A DNA stretch of 64,000 nucleotides. Source: an uncultured Roseobacter sp. (GTDB lineage Bacteria > Pseudomonadota > Alphaproteobacteria > Rhodobacterales > Rhodobacteraceae). The notes under the pieces are model-generated. The model ran no database searches. It was given only the letters and a program-made list of their open reading frames with translations, and was not told where the DNA came from. Positions within the stretch are counted from its first letter, which is position 1. Every line of letters begins with the position of its first letter. The stretch is from positions 868,001 through 932,000 of the forward strand of contig NZ_CANLKW010000003.1 of assembly GCF_947491795.1 (NCBI RefSeq), given 5' to 3'. A program made the position numbers and the translations under genes. Below are positions 35,234-47,000 of this stretch, in pieces.

Positions 35234-36241
35234 ATGAACTGGTACGCAGAACTGCTGGACGATATTATTGCAACGGGCGCCGATCTGGGCGCCGAAAAGG
35301 TCGAAGAGCTGCGCGCTGCACGTGACAGGCTGGCGCAGGGGGCCAGTGTGCTGCCGCGTCACAGGGCGACCGACGAGATCATGGGCGAGATTGACGAAGC
35401 CGAGACCCTGGATCAGGTGGCCGCCGTCTTTGGCCGCATGCCCCAGGAATACGGGTTCAACGATGCCACGCTGATCATTCTGAGCGAGGGCAAATCCTGC
35501 CTGTCGCGGCGTGTGATCTCCAGCCTGCCCGCCGCCTGGTGGGATGACTATAACCGGCTGGGATTGTCCGAGGATGATCCGGTGATCGGCGGGATCACCT
35601 CACAGGAGCATGAGCTCTTTCTGGACGAGCTTGTGCCGACCCATGATGCGCCGCTGCGGTATCTGCGCGCCGCAGAGGCCCATAACATCGGCTGTAACGG
35701 CGTAATTTTCAAAGTCAGCTATCACACAGGCCTGGTGGCGGCTGTGGTGCTGAACACCGTGAAAACGCCGGACTATGCGCGCCGCCAGTTCCGCATGTTC
35801 CGCGAGGATCTGCATCTGCTGGCCCATGCGGTCTGTGACGCGCTGGTGTATTTTTCGCAGGTGGGCACCTCGAATTCCGCGCCGCTGACGCCCGAGGAAA
35901 TCCGGTTTCTGCGGCTTGTCGCGATGAACGAGGACCCGGCAGCAGCACTGGAGATGAAATGCTCCTTTGGATCCCCCCAGACCCTGCAGATGCAGGTCAT
36001 TCGTAAACTGGGGGTCAAGTCGATCTTTCAGGCCGTCATGGTCGCCTCGCGCCAGGGGCTGATCGACACGGCTCTGCTGCACCCCGACGAGATCATCCCC
36101 ACCCGCCCAAAGATCACCGGCTGGGATCTTGCCTCACAATGGCAGGAGATGGACACAGAGATCCCCGGTCTTGCAGAAGACCCGGCCGAGATGCCGGGCC
36201 CGCCCGAAAACCGGGGCCGGGGCAGACGCAGATACACCTGA
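35234..36241 (+). CDS. LuxR-type regulator with autoinducer-binding-like domain (LuxR solo)
   Basis: A 335-residue protein. Residues about 60-210 resemble the acyl-homoserine-lactone-binding domain. The ligand residues keep LuxR/TraR spacing: Trp102, Tyr106 and Asp115-Pro116 in AWWDDYNRLGLSEDDPV. A GerE-type HTH covers about 216-278 (LTPEEIRFLRLVAMN ... VIRKLGVKSIFQAV). A Pro/Arg-rich tail of nearly 60 residues is unusual. No luxI-type synthase gene lies in the window, so it is a solo here. GGAG precedes the ATG by 7 bases. Confidence 0.78.
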   Translation: MNWYAELLDDIIATGADLGAEKVEELRAARDRLAQGASVLPRHRATDEIMGEIDEAETLDQVAAVFGRMPQEYGFNDATLIILSEGKSCLSRRVISSLPAAWWDDYNRLGLSEDDPVIGGITSQEHELFLDELVPTHDAPLRYLRAAEAHNIGCNGVIFKVSYHTGLVAAVVLNTVKTPDYARRQFRMFREDLHLLAHAVCDALVYFSQVGTSNSAPLTPEEIRFLRLVAMNEDPAAALEMKCSFGSPQTLQMQVIRKLGVKSIFQAVMVASRQGLIDTALLHPDEIIPTRPKITGWDLASQWQEMDTEIPGLAEDPAEMPGPPENRGRGRRRYT

Positions 36242-36261
36242 ACACCCCGAAACCAGACACC

Positions 36262-36291
36262 AAAGCCCCGCAGGACCAGCGTGGCTTTTTT
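36262..36291 (+). terminator. intrinsic terminator of the LuxR-type gene
   Basis: The stem AAAGCC-C-CGC (36262-36271) / GCG-T-GGCTTT (36279-36288) has one mismatch and is followed by further T residues. It lies 20 bases after the stop. Confidence 0.7.
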
Positions 36292-36315
36292 GCGCCCGGG
36301 CAGGGTGCACAGGGC

Positions 36316-36486
36316 TCAACGGCCGCGGCGCACCCAGCTCTGCGGTGCTTTCCAGCGTCCGCGCGCGCCGGTTGTCCGGCGCTCCACCTCGGACATCAGT
36401 CCGGTCTGCTCGGGCAGTGCCCCCCGGTGCCCCCAGACGTCCTGGCGGGTTGCTGTCTTCAGAGTATGTGAAAGTATGCCGAACAT
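36316..36486 (-). CDS. small protein divergent from a LysR gene, 56 residues
   Basis: A short ORF with a strong ribosome site (AAGGAG, 7 bases before the ATG at 36486). The product starts MFGILSHTLKTATRQ and is basic (GARGRWKAPQSW, ending VRRGR). I do not recognise a family. Its start is 100 bases from the divergent LysR start. A second LysR in this window (60980) also has a short divergent gene. That pattern and the ribosome site support it as real. Confidence 0.5.
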   Translation of the reverse strand: MFGILSHTLKTATRQDVWGHRGALPEQTGLMSEVERRTTGARGRWKAPQSWVRRGR

Positions 36487-36586
36487 ATCAGTCTCCTTGA
36501 TTTCTGTACTGGCACCCAACATAGTGGCATCAACCGGATCACAGCAAAGCAATACGCTTTTCAATATGTAAGTTAAGATTATAGAT

Positions 36587-37480
36587 ATGAACTGGAGTAC
36601 CATCCCTTCCCTCGCTGCGCTGCGCGCTTTTGAGGCAGCGGCACGGCATCAGAACCTGAGTGCGGCGGCGCGGGAACTGAACGTGACGCACGCGGCAATC
36701 GCCCAGCATGTGCGCGCCCTGGAGCAGGAGTTTGGCGAGAGCCTGCTGGTGCGCGAGGGCCGCGGTGTGGCCCCCACAGATGCAGGCCGCCAGCTGGCCG
36801 CCGGGCTTGCGGAGGGGTTTGGCCAGATCGGGGAGGTAGTCGCAGAGCTGCGCCAGCGCGGTGCAGAGCGGCCTGTGACCATCAGCGTGACACCCGGTTT
36901 TGCGGCGGGCTGGCTGATGCCGCGGATCGGGGCGTTCTGGGCCGCGCATCCGGATGTGCAGATCAGCATCAGCCCCGCCACGACTGTGATCGATCTGCGC
37001 CGGGACGGGTTTGATGTGGCGGTCCGCTATGGCGACGGGAACTGGCCGGGTCTCAGCGTTGAACTGCTGACGCGGGCGGATTACACGGCTCTGGCGCATC
37101 CGGACCTGATCGCGGGGCGCAGGGTGACCTGTCTGGATGATCTGCTTGATCTGCCCTGGCTGCTGGACACGCAGGTAATGGAGCGCCGCCGGACCATCGA
37201 GCGCGAGGGTGTCGATCTGGATCAGGTCAAAGTGACCATGCTGAATACCAATGAACTGGCCCTGTCAGCGGCTGTTTCGGGCCTCGGGGTGACGTTCCAG
37301 CCGCGATCCCTGGTTGAGCGCGAACTGAAAAGCGGGCAACTGGTGGCCCTTTGCGCGCTCCAGGAACAGGGGGTCGGGTATCACATCGTGACGGTACCGG
37401 GCCGTACCTCTGCGCAACTGGACACGTTTCTGAAATGGCTGAGGGCGCAGAAACCGCAGAGTGTCAGCGCTTCGGAGTAA
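36587..37480 (+). CDS. LysR family transcriptional regulator (GcvA-like)
   Basis: A 297-residue regulator. The winged HTH is at about residues 7-64 (ALRAFEAAARHQNLSAAARELNVTHAAIAQH). A periplasmic-binding-like effector domain at 92-290 has GcvA-type features (VTPGFAAGWLMPRIGAF, DGFDVAVRYGDGNWPG). The target may be the divergent small gene at 36316-36486. The effector is unknown. It is preceded by an AT-rich spacer with no obvious ribosome site. Confidence 0.9.
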   Translation: MNWSTIPSLAALRAFEAAARHQNLSAAARELNVTHAAIAQHVRALEQEFGESLLVREGRGVAPTDAGRQLAAGLAEGFGQIGEVVAELRQRGAERPVTISVTPGFAAGWLMPRIGAFWAAHPDVQISISPATTVIDLRRDGFDVAVRYGDGNWPGLSVELLTRADYTALAHPDLIAGRRVTCLDDLLDLPWLLDTQVMERRRTIEREGVDLDQVKVTMLNTNELALSAAVSGLGVTFQPRSLVERELKSGQLVALCALQEQGVGYHIVTVPGRTSAQLDTFLKWLRAQKPQSVSASE

Positions 37481-37677
37481 CACTGGCCTGGCACAGCGCG
37501 GTCTTTCCATGGTCGAACGCGGCTAGCAGGATCTGTCGCCTCAGGGTAAAGTCGAAACACTGTGAAGTGCCCTGCCAAAACCCAGGATCACGCGAGGCCG
37601 CCTGAAACCAGGAAAGTTAACCCGGTGTGTCATGCCCTGGGTATTTCGCCAGCCGCCATAGCTGCCGCCGGATGCAC

Positions 37678-37702
37678 AAAAGGCCCCGCACCGGGGGCCT
37701 TT
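37678..37702 (-). terminator. intrinsic terminator of the atp operon
   Basis: The stem AAAGGCCCC / GGGGCCTTT with a short loop is followed by T residues when read leftward from atpC. It lies 30 bases beyond the atpC stop. The 251-base gap from the LysR gene (37481-37731) shows nothing else. Confidence 0.85.
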
Positions 37703-37731
37703 CGAAAATGTACTGGATATCGCGCGACGTG

Positions 37732-38148
37732 TCAGACGCTGATGTGATCGCCCACGGCCACCATATCGGCCAGCAGCTTGGCTGCATCATCTACGGGACC
37801 GGGTTCGTTGGCAAAGGCCTCTTTGGCGTTTGCCAGCGCTTCCTCGGCCTCTTTCACCATCGCATCGTGGTCCGCTTTGGTCATATCGGCCTTGGGGATC
37901 GCACGCTCGGCCAGAACCGAGATACCCTCGGCGCTGATCTCGGCAAAGCCACCGGTCACCACGTAATCCGTGGTGCCGTCCGGCCCTTCGGCGCTCAGCA
38001 CACCGGGGCGCAGCGTGGTGATGGTGGGCGCATGGCCCGCCATCGCTGTCATGTCGCCGTCGGCACCCGGGATCTGCACCGCAGTCACCTGCGCAGAGGC
38101 GAGGCGGCGTTCCGGTGAGACGAGGTCGAACTGGACTGTATCTGCCAT
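37732..38148 (-). CDS. atpC: F1F0 ATP synthase epsilon subunit
   Basis: A 138-residue rotor subunit. The N-terminal beta-sandwich starts [20 protein letters not shown] and includes [18 protein letters not shown] and [11 protein letters not shown]; a short helical C-terminus follows. It links gamma to the c-ring and can inhibit ATP hydrolysis. It is the last gene of atpHAGDC, 12 bases after atpD. Confidence 0.95.
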   Translation of the reverse strand: MADTVQFDLVSPERRLASAQVTAVQIPGADGDMTAMAGHAPTITTLRPGVLSAEGPDGTTDYVVTGGFAEISAEGISVLAERAIPKADMTKADHDAMVKEAEEALANAKEAFANEPGPVDDAAKLLADMVAVGDHISV

Positions 38149-38160
38149 TGTTCAGGCTCC

Positions 38161-39606
<1,446 letters not shown>

Positions 39607-40482
39607 TTACAGCGCTTCCGCGCCGGAAATGATTTCGATCAGCTCGTTGGTGATGACAGCCTGACGCGAACGGTTAAATTCGATGGTCAGCTTGTCGATC
39701 ATCTCGCCAGCGTTGCGGGTCGCGTTGTCCATTGCAGACATCCGCGCACCCTGTTCAGAGGCACCGTTCTCCAGCAGAGCAGAGAAGATCTGTGTCGCCA
39801 CGCCGCGCGGCAGAAGATCGGCGAGGATCGCCTCTTCGTCCGGCTCGTAATCAAAGAGCGTGGAGGCCTCATCGCCCTCCGCTGCTTCGAATTTGGCGGG
39901 GATGATCTGCTGTGCTGTCGGGATCTGGCTGACCACGTTCACGAACTTCGCATAGAAGATCGTGGCGACGTCAAACTCACCACCGTCAAAACGTGCCAGC
40001 ACGTCTTTGGCGATGCCCTGTGCATCTGCATAGCCCACGCGCTTGACCTCGGTGAGATCCACGTGGCCCACAGAAAGCGAACCGAAATCGCGTTTCAGCT
40101 GGTCGCGGCCTTTTTTGCCGACGGTGAGGATTTTGACCTCTTTGCCCTCGGCCTGCAGTTTTGCTGCGTGGGTCTTGGCCAGCTTGGCGATGTTCGAGTT
40201 GAAACCACCGCACAGGCCGCGCTCGGACGTCATGACGATCAGAAGCTGCACCTTGTCGCTGCCGGTGCCCGACAGCAGTTTGGGTGCGGAATCCGAGCCG
40301 CCCACGGAGGCGGCAAGGTTTGCCATCACCGCGTTGAAACGTTCCGTGTAGGGGCGCGACTGCTCGGCAGCCTCCTGCGCGCGGCGAAGTTTCGCCGCGG
40401 CGACCATTTGCATGGCCTTTGTGATCTTGCGGGTCGATTTGACCGACTCGATCCTGTTTTTCAGGTCCTTAAGACTTGGCAT
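39607..40482 (-). CDS. atpG: F1F0 ATP synthase gamma subunit
   Basis: The central rotor shaft, 291 residues. The N-terminal helix is [24 protein letters not shown]. The middle has [12 protein letters not shown] and the C-terminal helix has [27 protein letters not shown] with the family signature. Its length is as in relatives. It lies between atpA and atpD in the operon. Confidence 0.97.
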   Translation of the reverse strand: MPSLKDLKNRIESVKSTRKITKAMQMVAAAKLRRAQEAAEQSRPYTERFNAVMANLAASVGGSDSAPKLLSGTGSDKVQLLIVMTSERGLCGGFNSNIAKLAKTHAAKLQAEGKEVKILTVGKKGRDQLKRDFGSLSVGHVDLTEVKRVGYADAQGIAKDVLARFDGGEFDVATIFYAKFVNVVSQIPTAQQIIPAKFEAAEGDEASTLFDYEPDEEAILADLLPRGVATQIFSALLENGASEQGARMSAMDNATRNAGEMIDKLTIEFNRSRQAVITNELIEIISGAEAL

Positions 40483-40493
40483 GGGCCTACCTT

Positions 40494-42032
40494 TTAAGCG
40501 AAGTCAGTGGCGAAGTCGCTGATCGCTGCTTTGAGCTTGTCGGCGGCATCGCCTTTGATCTTCGGATCCTCATTGGTGATCCATTCCAGCACGTCGTTGT
40601 GCTTGGAGCGCATATGCGCCAGCAGACCTGCCTCGAACCGGCCAACGTCCTTGACGTCCACCTTGTCGAGGAAGCCGTTTGTACCGGCAAAGATCACGCA
40701 GACGATTTCCGCGTTGGTCAGCGGCGAATACTGCGGCTGTTTCATCAGCTCGGTCAGACGGGCACCCCGGGCCAGCAGCTGCTGGGTAGAGGCGTCGAGG
40801 TCAGAGCCGAACTGTGCAAAGGCCGCCATTTCGCGGTACTGCGCCAGCGACAGTTTCACCGGACCGGCCACCGACGACATTGCGGATGTCTGCGCCGAGG
40901 AGCCCACACGGGACACCGACAGACCGGTGTTCACAGCCGGGCGAATACCCTGGTAGAAAAGTTCTGTTTCCAGGAAGATCTGACCGTCGGTGATCGAGAT
41001 CACGTTGGTCGGAATAAAGGCCGACACGTCACCGCCCTGGGTTTCAATGATCGGCAGAGCCGTCAGCGAGCCGTTTCCGGCGGCATCACCCAGCTTGGCA
41101 GAGCGTTCCAGCAGGCGGGAATGGAGATAGAAAACATCGCCCGGATAGGCTTCGCGGCCCGGCGGGCGGCGCAGCAGCAGGGACATCTGGCGGTAAGACA
41201 CGGCCTGTTTGGACAGGTCATCATAGATGATCAGCGCGTGGCGGCCATTGTCGCGGAAATGCTCGGCCATGGCTGTCGCGGCATAGGGTGCCAGGAACTG
41301 CATGGGTGCGGGCTCGGACGCGGTCGCGGCGACCACGATGGAGTAGTCAATCGCGCCGGTTTCTTCGAGCTTTTTCACCAGCTGCGCCACAGTGGAGCGC
41401 TTCTGGCCAATGGCGACGTAAACGCAGTAGAGCTTTTTGCCCTCATCGTCGCCGGCAGCATCGTTGTAGGATTTCTGGTTCAGGATCGCGTCCAGGGCCA
41501 CGGCTGTTTTGCCGGTCTGACGGTCACCGATGATCAGCTCACGCTGGCCACGGCCGATCGGGATCATGGAGTCGACGGCCTTGAGGCCTGTCGCCATTGG
41601 CTCGTGCACGGATTTACGCGGGATGATGCCCGGCGCCTTGACGTCTGCCTGCGAAGAGGTTTTCGCGTTGATCGGGCCCTTGCCGTCAATGGGGTTGCCC
41701 AGACCGTCAACAACGCGGCCCAGCAGTTCGTCACCTGTCGGAACGGACACGATCGAGTTCGTGCGCTTGACGGTGTCGCCTTCTTTGATGTCACGGTCGG
41801 AGCCGAAGATAACCACACCGACGTTGTCGGACTCGAGGTTCAGCGCCATACCCTGGATACCACCGGGGAATTCGACCATTTCACCGGCCTGCACGTTGTC
41901 CAGACCGTACACACGCGCGATACCGTCACCGACGGAGAGCACGCGGCCAACTTCGGCCACTTCGGCTTCCTGGCCGAAGTTCTTGATCTGGTCCTTCAGG
42001 ATCGCAGAAATTTCTGCTGCTTGGATACCCAT
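40494..42032 (-). CDS. atpA: F1F0 ATP synthase alpha subunit
   Basis: The non-catalytic nucleotide-binding subunit, 512 residues. It shows [19 protein letters not shown] at the start, the P-loop [17 protein letters not shown] (about 168-180), the arginine-finger region [14 protein letters not shown] and PVNTGL-type segments. It is adjacent to atpH with no gap (stop and start touch). Confidence 0.98.
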   Translation of the reverse strand: MGIQAAEISAILKDQIKNFGQEAEVAEVGRVLSVGDGIARVYGLDNVQAGEMVEFPGGIQGMALNLESDNVGVVIFGSDRDIKEGDTVKRTNSIVSVPTGDELLGRVVDGLGNPIDGKGPINAKTSSQADVKAPGIIPRKSVHEPMATGLKAVDSMIPIGRGQRELIIGDRQTGKTAVALDAILNQKSYNDAAGDDEGKKLYCVYVAIGQKRSTVAQLVKKLEETGAIDYSIVVAATASEPAPMQFLAPYAATAMAEHFRDNGRHALIIYDDLSKQAVSYRQMSLLLRRPPGREAYPGDVFYLHSRLLERSAKLGDAAGNGSLTALPIIETQGGDVSAFIPTNVISITDGQIFLETELFYQGIRPAVNTGLSVSRVGSSAQTSAMSSVAGPVKLSLAQYREMAAFAQFGSDLDASTQQLLARGARLTELMKQPQYSPLTNAEIVCVIFAGTNGFLDKVDVKDVGRFEAGLLAHMRSKHNDVLEWITNEDPKIKGDAADKLKAAISDFATDFA

Positions 42033-42593
42033 TTATCCGACCTCTTTCATTGCATTCTGGAGGGAATTCAGTTTCGAGCGGATCGACGTATCGATCATGC
42101 GCGAACCAACTTTGACGACGAGACCGCCGATGAGGCTGTCATCGACGGATGTTTTCAGTTTGACGTCCTTGCCTGTGGAGGCTTTGAGCGTTTTGGCAAG
42201 CTTGTCCGCCTGCGTTTTCGTAAGTTCCTTGGCCGAGGTCACCTCGGCGGTCACCTCGCCTTTGGCTTCTGCGATCAGCGCCTGCAAAGACGTCAGCAGC
42301 TGCGGCAGCACGAACAGACGGCGTTTCTGCGCCATCAGGGCCAGCGTATTGGCCATGGTCGCTGAAAGACCCATTTTCGCAGCAATCGCCGTGATCGCGG
42401 CCCCCTGCTCGTCCCGGGTGTAGACCGGCGAGTGGATCAGCGCGTTGAAATCAGAGCTGTCGGCCTGAGCGGCCTGAAGCGCATCAATGTCCGCCTCCAG
42501 CGACGTTACGGCTTTGTCCTCGTTTGCGATCTCAAAGATCGCGGTTGCATAGCGTGTCGCAATGCCTGTGGAAATCGAAGCTGGTTCTGACAC
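42033..42593 (-). CDS. atpH: F1F0 ATP synthase delta subunit
   Basis: The peripheral-stalk subunit, 186 residues, connecting F1 to the b subunits. It has the N-terminal helical domain ([16 protein letters not shown]) and the C-terminal [19 protein letters not shown]. The start is taken as GTG 42593 (MSEPASIST), 6 bases after GGAAGG. A GTG two codons upstream (42599) would leave no spacing. It is the first gene of the operon. The F0 genes (atpBEF) are not in the window, as expected for this group. Confidence 0.94.
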   Translation of the reverse strand: MSEPASISTGIATRYATAIFEIANEDKAVTSLEADIDALQAAQADSSDFNALIHSPVYTRDEQGAAITAIAAKMGLSATMANTLALMAQKRRLFVLPQLLTSLQALIAEAKGEVTAEVTSAKELTKTQADKLAKTLKASTGKDVKLKTSVDDSLIGGLVVKVGSRMIDTSIRSKLNSLQNAMKEVG

Positions 42594-42895
42594 GTCCACC
42601 CTTCCGATGTTCTGGCCCCGGATATGCGAAATAGTCGCGTCACCAGGCTTGTTGGCGCGGCTTGAATCAAGTCAAGACGTCGAAATCAGCGGTGATGTAA
42701 CAGACGTGATCAGACCCCGCAACATATGATCGTTAACCCGTCAGAGAGGTGTTTCCCCATGTTTTCAGACCCTTGGCACAGGTGCGACGGTTTGGCAGGT
42801 CAGAAACTTCGCGAAAATGCTGAAATATCCCGCCATCTGCCCGATTCCCATGCCGGAAAATCGGGCATTTCGCGCAGATACGGCCTGCCCGTCTG
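42594..42895. other. intergenic region carrying the atp promoter
   Basis: There is no gene. On the minus strand TTGACT near 42670 may be a -35 for the atp operon, but no good -10 is visible. The rest (42730-42895) shows no hairpin or repeat. Confidence 0.35.
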
Positions 42896-43630
42896 TCAGA
42901 CCGGCTTGGCCGCGGGCTTCATAACACCAACGGCACTCGGGCGGCGCGATTTCTCCACTTTGCCTTTGGGCGGATAGACCAGTTTCGTGGCCTCGACCAT
43001 AAAAGCGCCACCCGCCATCATCGTGGGCATCCGCCGTCCGATGTTCTCGAAGGCCGCGCCCGACTTCATCCACCAGCGTTTGCTGGAAGGCACCTGGTAA
43101 AGCGCCCCGAGGTGACGCTCTGGCAGAAACTGATGTTTGCGTAATTGTGTTTCCAGCTGCCCCGGTGAATAGGGCCTGCCAAACCCAAAGGGCGTCCGGT
43201 CCCGCCGCGCCCAGAGCCCCGCACGGTTGGGCACGATAAAGAGCGCGCGCCCCCCCGGCCCCAGCACGCGCCAGCATTCCTCCAGCAGATCAAAGGCCCG
43301 TTCAGAGGTTTCCAGCCCGTGCAGCAGTACCAGCTTGTCCACATGGCCTGTCTCGATGGGCCAGTGGGTTTCCTCGATCAGAGCAGAGACATTGTTGAGC
43401 CCGGGCGGCCAGGGCATCACCCCCTGCGGCCCCGGCATCAGCGCCATCACCCGGCGTGCATCCTTGAGATAAGGGCGCAGCAACGGGGCGGCAAAGCCGT
43501 ATCCGACGACCGTCTGACCCTTGGCTTCGGGCCAGATTTCCAGCATCCGGCCCCTCAGACTGGCCTGCGCGGCCCGGCCCAGAGCAGAGCGGTAATAGAA
43601 ATTGCGCAGGTCCTGGACGTCCAGATGCAT
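42896..43630 (-). CDS. class I SAM-dependent methyltransferase
   Basis: A 244-residue methyltransferase. Motif I is degenerate but visible as [18 protein letters not shown]. The post-motif pattern [38 protein letters not shown] is typical of the Methyltransf_11 group. The C-terminal third is basic ([13 protein letters not shown]). The start at 43630 ([15 protein letters not shown]) fits relatives, and ATG 43645 is the alternative. It is divergent from gloB, a pairing seen in related genomes. The substrate is unknown. Confidence 0.83.
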   Translation of the reverse strand: MHLDVQDLRNFYYRSALGRAAQASLRGRMLEIWPEAKGQTVVGYGFAAPLLRPYLKDARRVMALMPGPQGVMPWPPGLNNVSALIEETHWPIETGHVDKLVLLHGLETSERAFDLLEECWRVLGPGGRALFIVPNRAGLWARRDRTPFGFGRPYSPGQLETQLRKHQFLPERHLGALYQVPSSKRWWMKSGAAFENIGRRMPTMMAGGAFMVEATKLVYPPKGKVEKSRRPSAVGVMKPAAKPV

Positions 43631-43695
43631 TGCAGCCGGTCTCATGTTGGGTCACTGTTCAGGCGGCAGTGTCGCAAATGTGCAGGAGAATGACC

Positions 43696-44463
43696 ATGGC
43701 CCTCGAACTCGTTACCATCCCGTGTCTCAGCGACAATTACGCCTTTCTGCTGCATGACACAGGCACCGGCGACACCGCGCTGATCGATATTCCTGCGGCA
43801 GGTCCCATCCTGGCCGAGCTGGCGCGCCGGGGCTGGACGCTGTCGGATGTCTGGATCACGCACCACCATGATGACCACGTTCAGGGTTTGGGGGAGGTGC
43901 TTGCGGCCCACCCTGCCCGCGTGACAGGTGCTGCCGCGGACGCGCACAGGCTGCCACCGCTGGATGTGCAGGTGGCCGACGGCGACACGCTGGAATTTGC
44001 AGGTAACACCGTTGCCGTTATGGATGTCTCCGGCCACACGGTCGGGCATGTGGCCTATTATATACCGGCAGCGAATACGGTTTTTACGGCAGACAGTCTG
44101 ATGGCTCTGGGCTGCGGGCGGCTCTTTGAGGGGACGGCGGAGCAGATGTGGGGGTCGCTGACAAAGCTGATGGCGCTGCCCGCTGACACGCTTGTATGCT
44201 CAGGTCATGAATACACCGCCGGGAATGCTAAGTTTGCATTAACCATTGATCCCGATAATCCTGAACTTATATCACGCAATGAGCAGATCACGGTGGCGCG
44301 GGCCACCGGGGTTCCCACTGTCCCTTCAACTCTGGCTCTCGAACGGGCGACCAACCCGTTTCTGAGAGCTTCAGACCCCGGCATTCGCAGTCGTCTGGGC
44401 ATGACAGACGCTTCAGACGCCGGGGTTTTCGCTGAAATCCGCGCCCGCAAGGACGCATTCTGA
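43696..44463 (+). CDS. gloB: hydroxyacylglutathione hydrolase (glyoxalase II)
   Basis: A 255-residue metallo-beta-lactamase-fold enzyme that releases D-lactate from S-lactoylglutathione. The dinuclear metal motif is ITHHHDDHVQG. Further ligands are in VSGHTVGHVAYY, VFTADSLMALGCGR and CSGHEYTAGNAKFAL. The start at 43696 follows AGGAG by 7 bases; ATG 43690 is too close to that site. It is divergent from the methyltransferase gene. Confidence 0.95.
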   Translation: MALELVTIPCLSDNYAFLLHDTGTGDTALIDIPAAGPILAELARRGWTLSDVWITHHHDDHVQGLGEVLAAHPARVTGAAADAHRLPPLDVQVADGDTLEFAGNTVAVMDVSGHTVGHVAYYIPAANTVFTADSLMALGCGRLFEGTAEQMWGSLTKLMALPADTLVCSGHEYTAGNAKFALTIDPDNPELISRNEQITVARATGVPTVPSTLALERATNPFLRASDPGIRSRLGMTDASDAGVFAEIRARKDAF

Positions 44464-44637
44464 CGCCTGTATCGTGACCAGCATGACGGCTTCACACAAT
44501 TTGTGACTGCATTTGAGCAGAAAAAACTTGAAGCCGGGACATGATCAACCAAACTCTAATACTACGAGGCTATGGTTGGATGAGGGGCTGGCATAAATCA
44601 GCCTTCCCACCGACCCCGATAAGAAGGAGCACTGACC

Positions 44638-46959
44638 GTGCCTTCATTTTCGACCACACTGGAACAGGCAATTCATTCTGCGCTGGCGCTGGCCAATGCG
44701 CGCCGGCATGAATTCGCAACGCTCGAACATCTGCTGCTGGCTCTGATTGATGAGCCGGACGCAACCCGCGTGATGAAGGCCTGCAGCGTCGATGTCGACG
44801 ATCTGCGTGCCACACTGGTGGAATTTGTCGACGAGGACCTGAGCAATCTGGTTACCGACGTGGATGGCTCCGAAGCCGTGCCCACCGCTGCATTCCAGCG
44901 GGTAATCCAGCGCGCCGCGATCCATGTACAGTCTTCGGGCCGCACAGAAGTGACAGGTGCCAACGTCCTGGTCGCTATCTTTGCCGAGCGCGAAAGCAAC
45001 GCCGCATACTTCCTGCAGGAGCAGGACATGACACGCTATGATGCGGTGAATTTCATTGCCCACGGCGTAGCCAAGGACCCCGCCTATGGCGAACAGCGCC
45101 CGGTGTCCGGTGCGCCCGAAGCCGAGGAAGAAGCCCAGGGCGTCACCGAAGGCGAGAAAAAAGAGAGCGCGCTTGAGAAATACTGCGTGGATCTGAATGC
45201 CAAATCCCGTGAGGGCGACATTGACCCGCTGATCGGTCGCGATTCAGAGGTGGAACGCTGCATCCAGGTGCTGTGCCGCCGCCGCAAGAACAACCCCCTG
45301 CTGGTGGGTGATCCGGGCGTGGGCAAGACGGCAATTGCCGAAGGCCTCGCACGCAAGATTGTCGCCGGTGAAACACCCGAGGTTCTGGCCGAGACCACGA
45401 TTTATTCGCTGGATATGGGCGCGCTTCTTGCGGGCACACGGTATCGCGGCGATTTCGAGGAACGTCTCAAGGCCGTTGTTTCCGAGCTGGAAGATCACAG
45501 GGATGCGGTTCTGTTTATCGATGAAATCCACACGGTAATCGGTGCAGGCGCCACATCGGGCGGGGCGATGGATGCCTCCAACCTGCTCAAACCTGCGCTT
45601 GCAGGTGGCAAACTGCGCACCATGGGCTCCACAACCTACAAGGAGTTCCGCCAGCATTTCGAGAAAGACCGCGCGCTGAGCCGCCGGTTCCAGAAAATCG
45701 ACGTCAATGAGCCGTCGGTCGAGGATGCGGTGAAAATCCTGCGGGGTCTGAAACCCTATTTTGAGGATCACCACTCGGTGAAATACACCGCCGATGCGAT
45801 CAAGACGAGTGTCGAACTGGCGTCGCGTTATATCAACGACCGCAAACTGCCGGACAGTGCCATCGACGTGATCGACGAGGCCGGTGCCGCGCAGCATCTG
45901 GTGGTCGCGGCCAAACGTCGCAAGACCATCGGCACCAGAGAAATCGAGAATGTAGTCGCCAAAATCGCGCGCATCCCGCCGAAAAACGTCTCCAAGGATG
46001 ATGCTGAGGTTCTGAAAGATCTGGAAGGCTCGCTGAAACGCGTGGTCTTCGGCCAGGACAAGGCAATTGAGGCGCTTTCCTCGGCGATCAAACTGGCCCG
46101 TGCGGGTCTGCGCGAGCCTGAAAAACCAATCGGCAACTATCTTTTTGCCGGCCCCACCGGTGTTGGCAAAACCGAAGTGGCAAAACAGCTGGCCGATACG
46201 CTGGGTGTGGAACTGCTGCGGTTCGATATGTCGGAGTATATGGAGAAACACGCAGTTTCCCGTCTCATTGGCGCTCCTCCGGGCTATGTCGGCTTTGACC
46301 AGGGCGGCATGCTCACGGATGGTGTCGACCAGCATCCGCATTGTGTGCTGCTGCTGGACGAGATGGAAAAGGCGCACCCGGATGTCTACAACATCCTGCT
46401 GCAGGTGATGGATCACGGCAAACTGACCGATCACAACGGCCGGACTGTGGATTTCCGGAATGTCGTACTGATCATGACGTCGAATGCCGGTGCTGCCGAA
46501 CAGGCTAAAGAGGCAATCGGCTTTGGCCGGGACCGTCGCGAAGGCGAAGATACAGCCGCGATCGAACGGACGTTCACGCCGGAGTTCCGCAACCGTCTGG
46601 ATGCGGTGATCAGCTTTGCGCCACTGCCCAAAGAGGTCATCCTGCGCGTGGTCGAAAAATTTGTGCTGCAGCTGGAAGCTCAGCTGATGGATCGGAATGT
46701 GACCATTGAACTGACCAAACCCGCAGCCGAATGGCTGGCTGACAAAGGGTATGACAGCAAGATGGGCGCGCGTCCTCTGGGCCGCGTGATCCAGGAGCAC
46801 ATCAAAAAACCACTGGCCGAGGATCTGCTGTTCGGAAAGCTGGCCAAGGGCGGTGTCGTCCGCGTCGGTGTCAAAGCCGGCGAGATCGATCTGAAGATCG
46901 AGGGACCCGACAAGCCGCGTTTGTCGGGCAACAAGCCGCCGCTGCTGACAGCGGAATAA
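44638..46959 (+). CDS. clpA: ATP-dependent Clp protease ATP-binding subunit ClpA
   Basis: A 773-residue AAA+ unfoldase with an N-terminal Clp repeat domain (about 1-145), two AAA modules (P-loops GDPGVGKT near 224 and GPTGVGKTE near 505) and a C-terminal D2-small domain. The IGF tripeptide near residue 627 (EAIGFGRDRR) is the ClpP-docking loop. It starts with GTG, 8 bases after AAGGAG. The adaptor gene clpS, often beside clpA, is not adjacent here, and clpP is outside the window. It is followed by a strong terminator. Confidence 0.96.
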   Translation: MPSFSTTLEQAIHSALALANARRHEFATLEHLLLALIDEPDATRVMKACSVDVDDLRATLVEFVDEDLSNLVTDVDGSEAVPTAAFQRVIQRAAIHVQSSGRTEVTGANVLVAIFAERESNAAYFLQEQDMTRYDAVNFIAHGVAKDPAYGEQRPVSGAPEAEEEAQGVTEGEKKESALEKYCVDLNAKSREGDIDPLIGRDSEVERCIQVLCRRRKNNPLLVGDPGVGKTAIAEGLARKIVAGETPEVLAETTIYSLDMGALLAGTRYRGDFEERLKAVVSELEDHRDAVLFIDEIHTVIGAGATSGGAMDASNLLKPALAGGKLRTMGSTTYKEFRQHFEKDRALSRRFQKIDVNEPSVEDAVKILRGLKPYFEDHHSVKYTADAIKTSVELASRYINDRKLPDSAIDVIDEAGAAQHLVVAAKRRKTIGTREIENVVAKIARIPPKNVSKDDAEVLKDLEGSLKRVVFGQDKAIEALSSAIKLARAGLREPEKPIGNYLFAGPTGVGKTEVAKQLADTLGVELLRFDMSEYMEKHAVSRLIGAPPGYVGFDQGGMLTDGVDQHPHCVLLLDEMEKAHPDVYNILLQVMDHGKLTDHNGRTVDFRNVVLIMTSNAGAAEQAKEAIGFGRDRREGEDTAAIERTFTPEFRNRLDAVISFAPLPKEVILRVVEKFVLQLEAQLMDRNVTIELTKPAAEWLADKGYDSKMGARPLGRVIQEHIKKPLAEDLLFGKLAKGGVVRVGVKAGEIDLKIEGPDKPRLSGNKPPLLTAE

Positions 46960-46970
46960 CCAAAACGGAC

Positions 46971-47000
46971 AAAGCCCTGCCAGAAACGGCGGGGCTTTTT
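46971..47000 (+). terminator. intrinsic terminator of clpA
   Basis: The stem AAAGCCCTGCC (46971-46981) / GGCGGGGCTTT (46988-46998) has one wobble and loop AGAAAC, with T residues following. It lies 12 bases after the stop. Confidence 0.88.

Noticed and set aside
40476..42365. 629-codon open frame opposite atpA/atpH
   Set aside because: Antisense shadow with Cys/His/Arg-rich product; groEL, atpA, atpD and clpA all show the same effect.
42660..42690. TTGACT as -35 of the atp operon
   Set aside because: No acceptable -10 at 16-18 bases, so not listed as a promoter.
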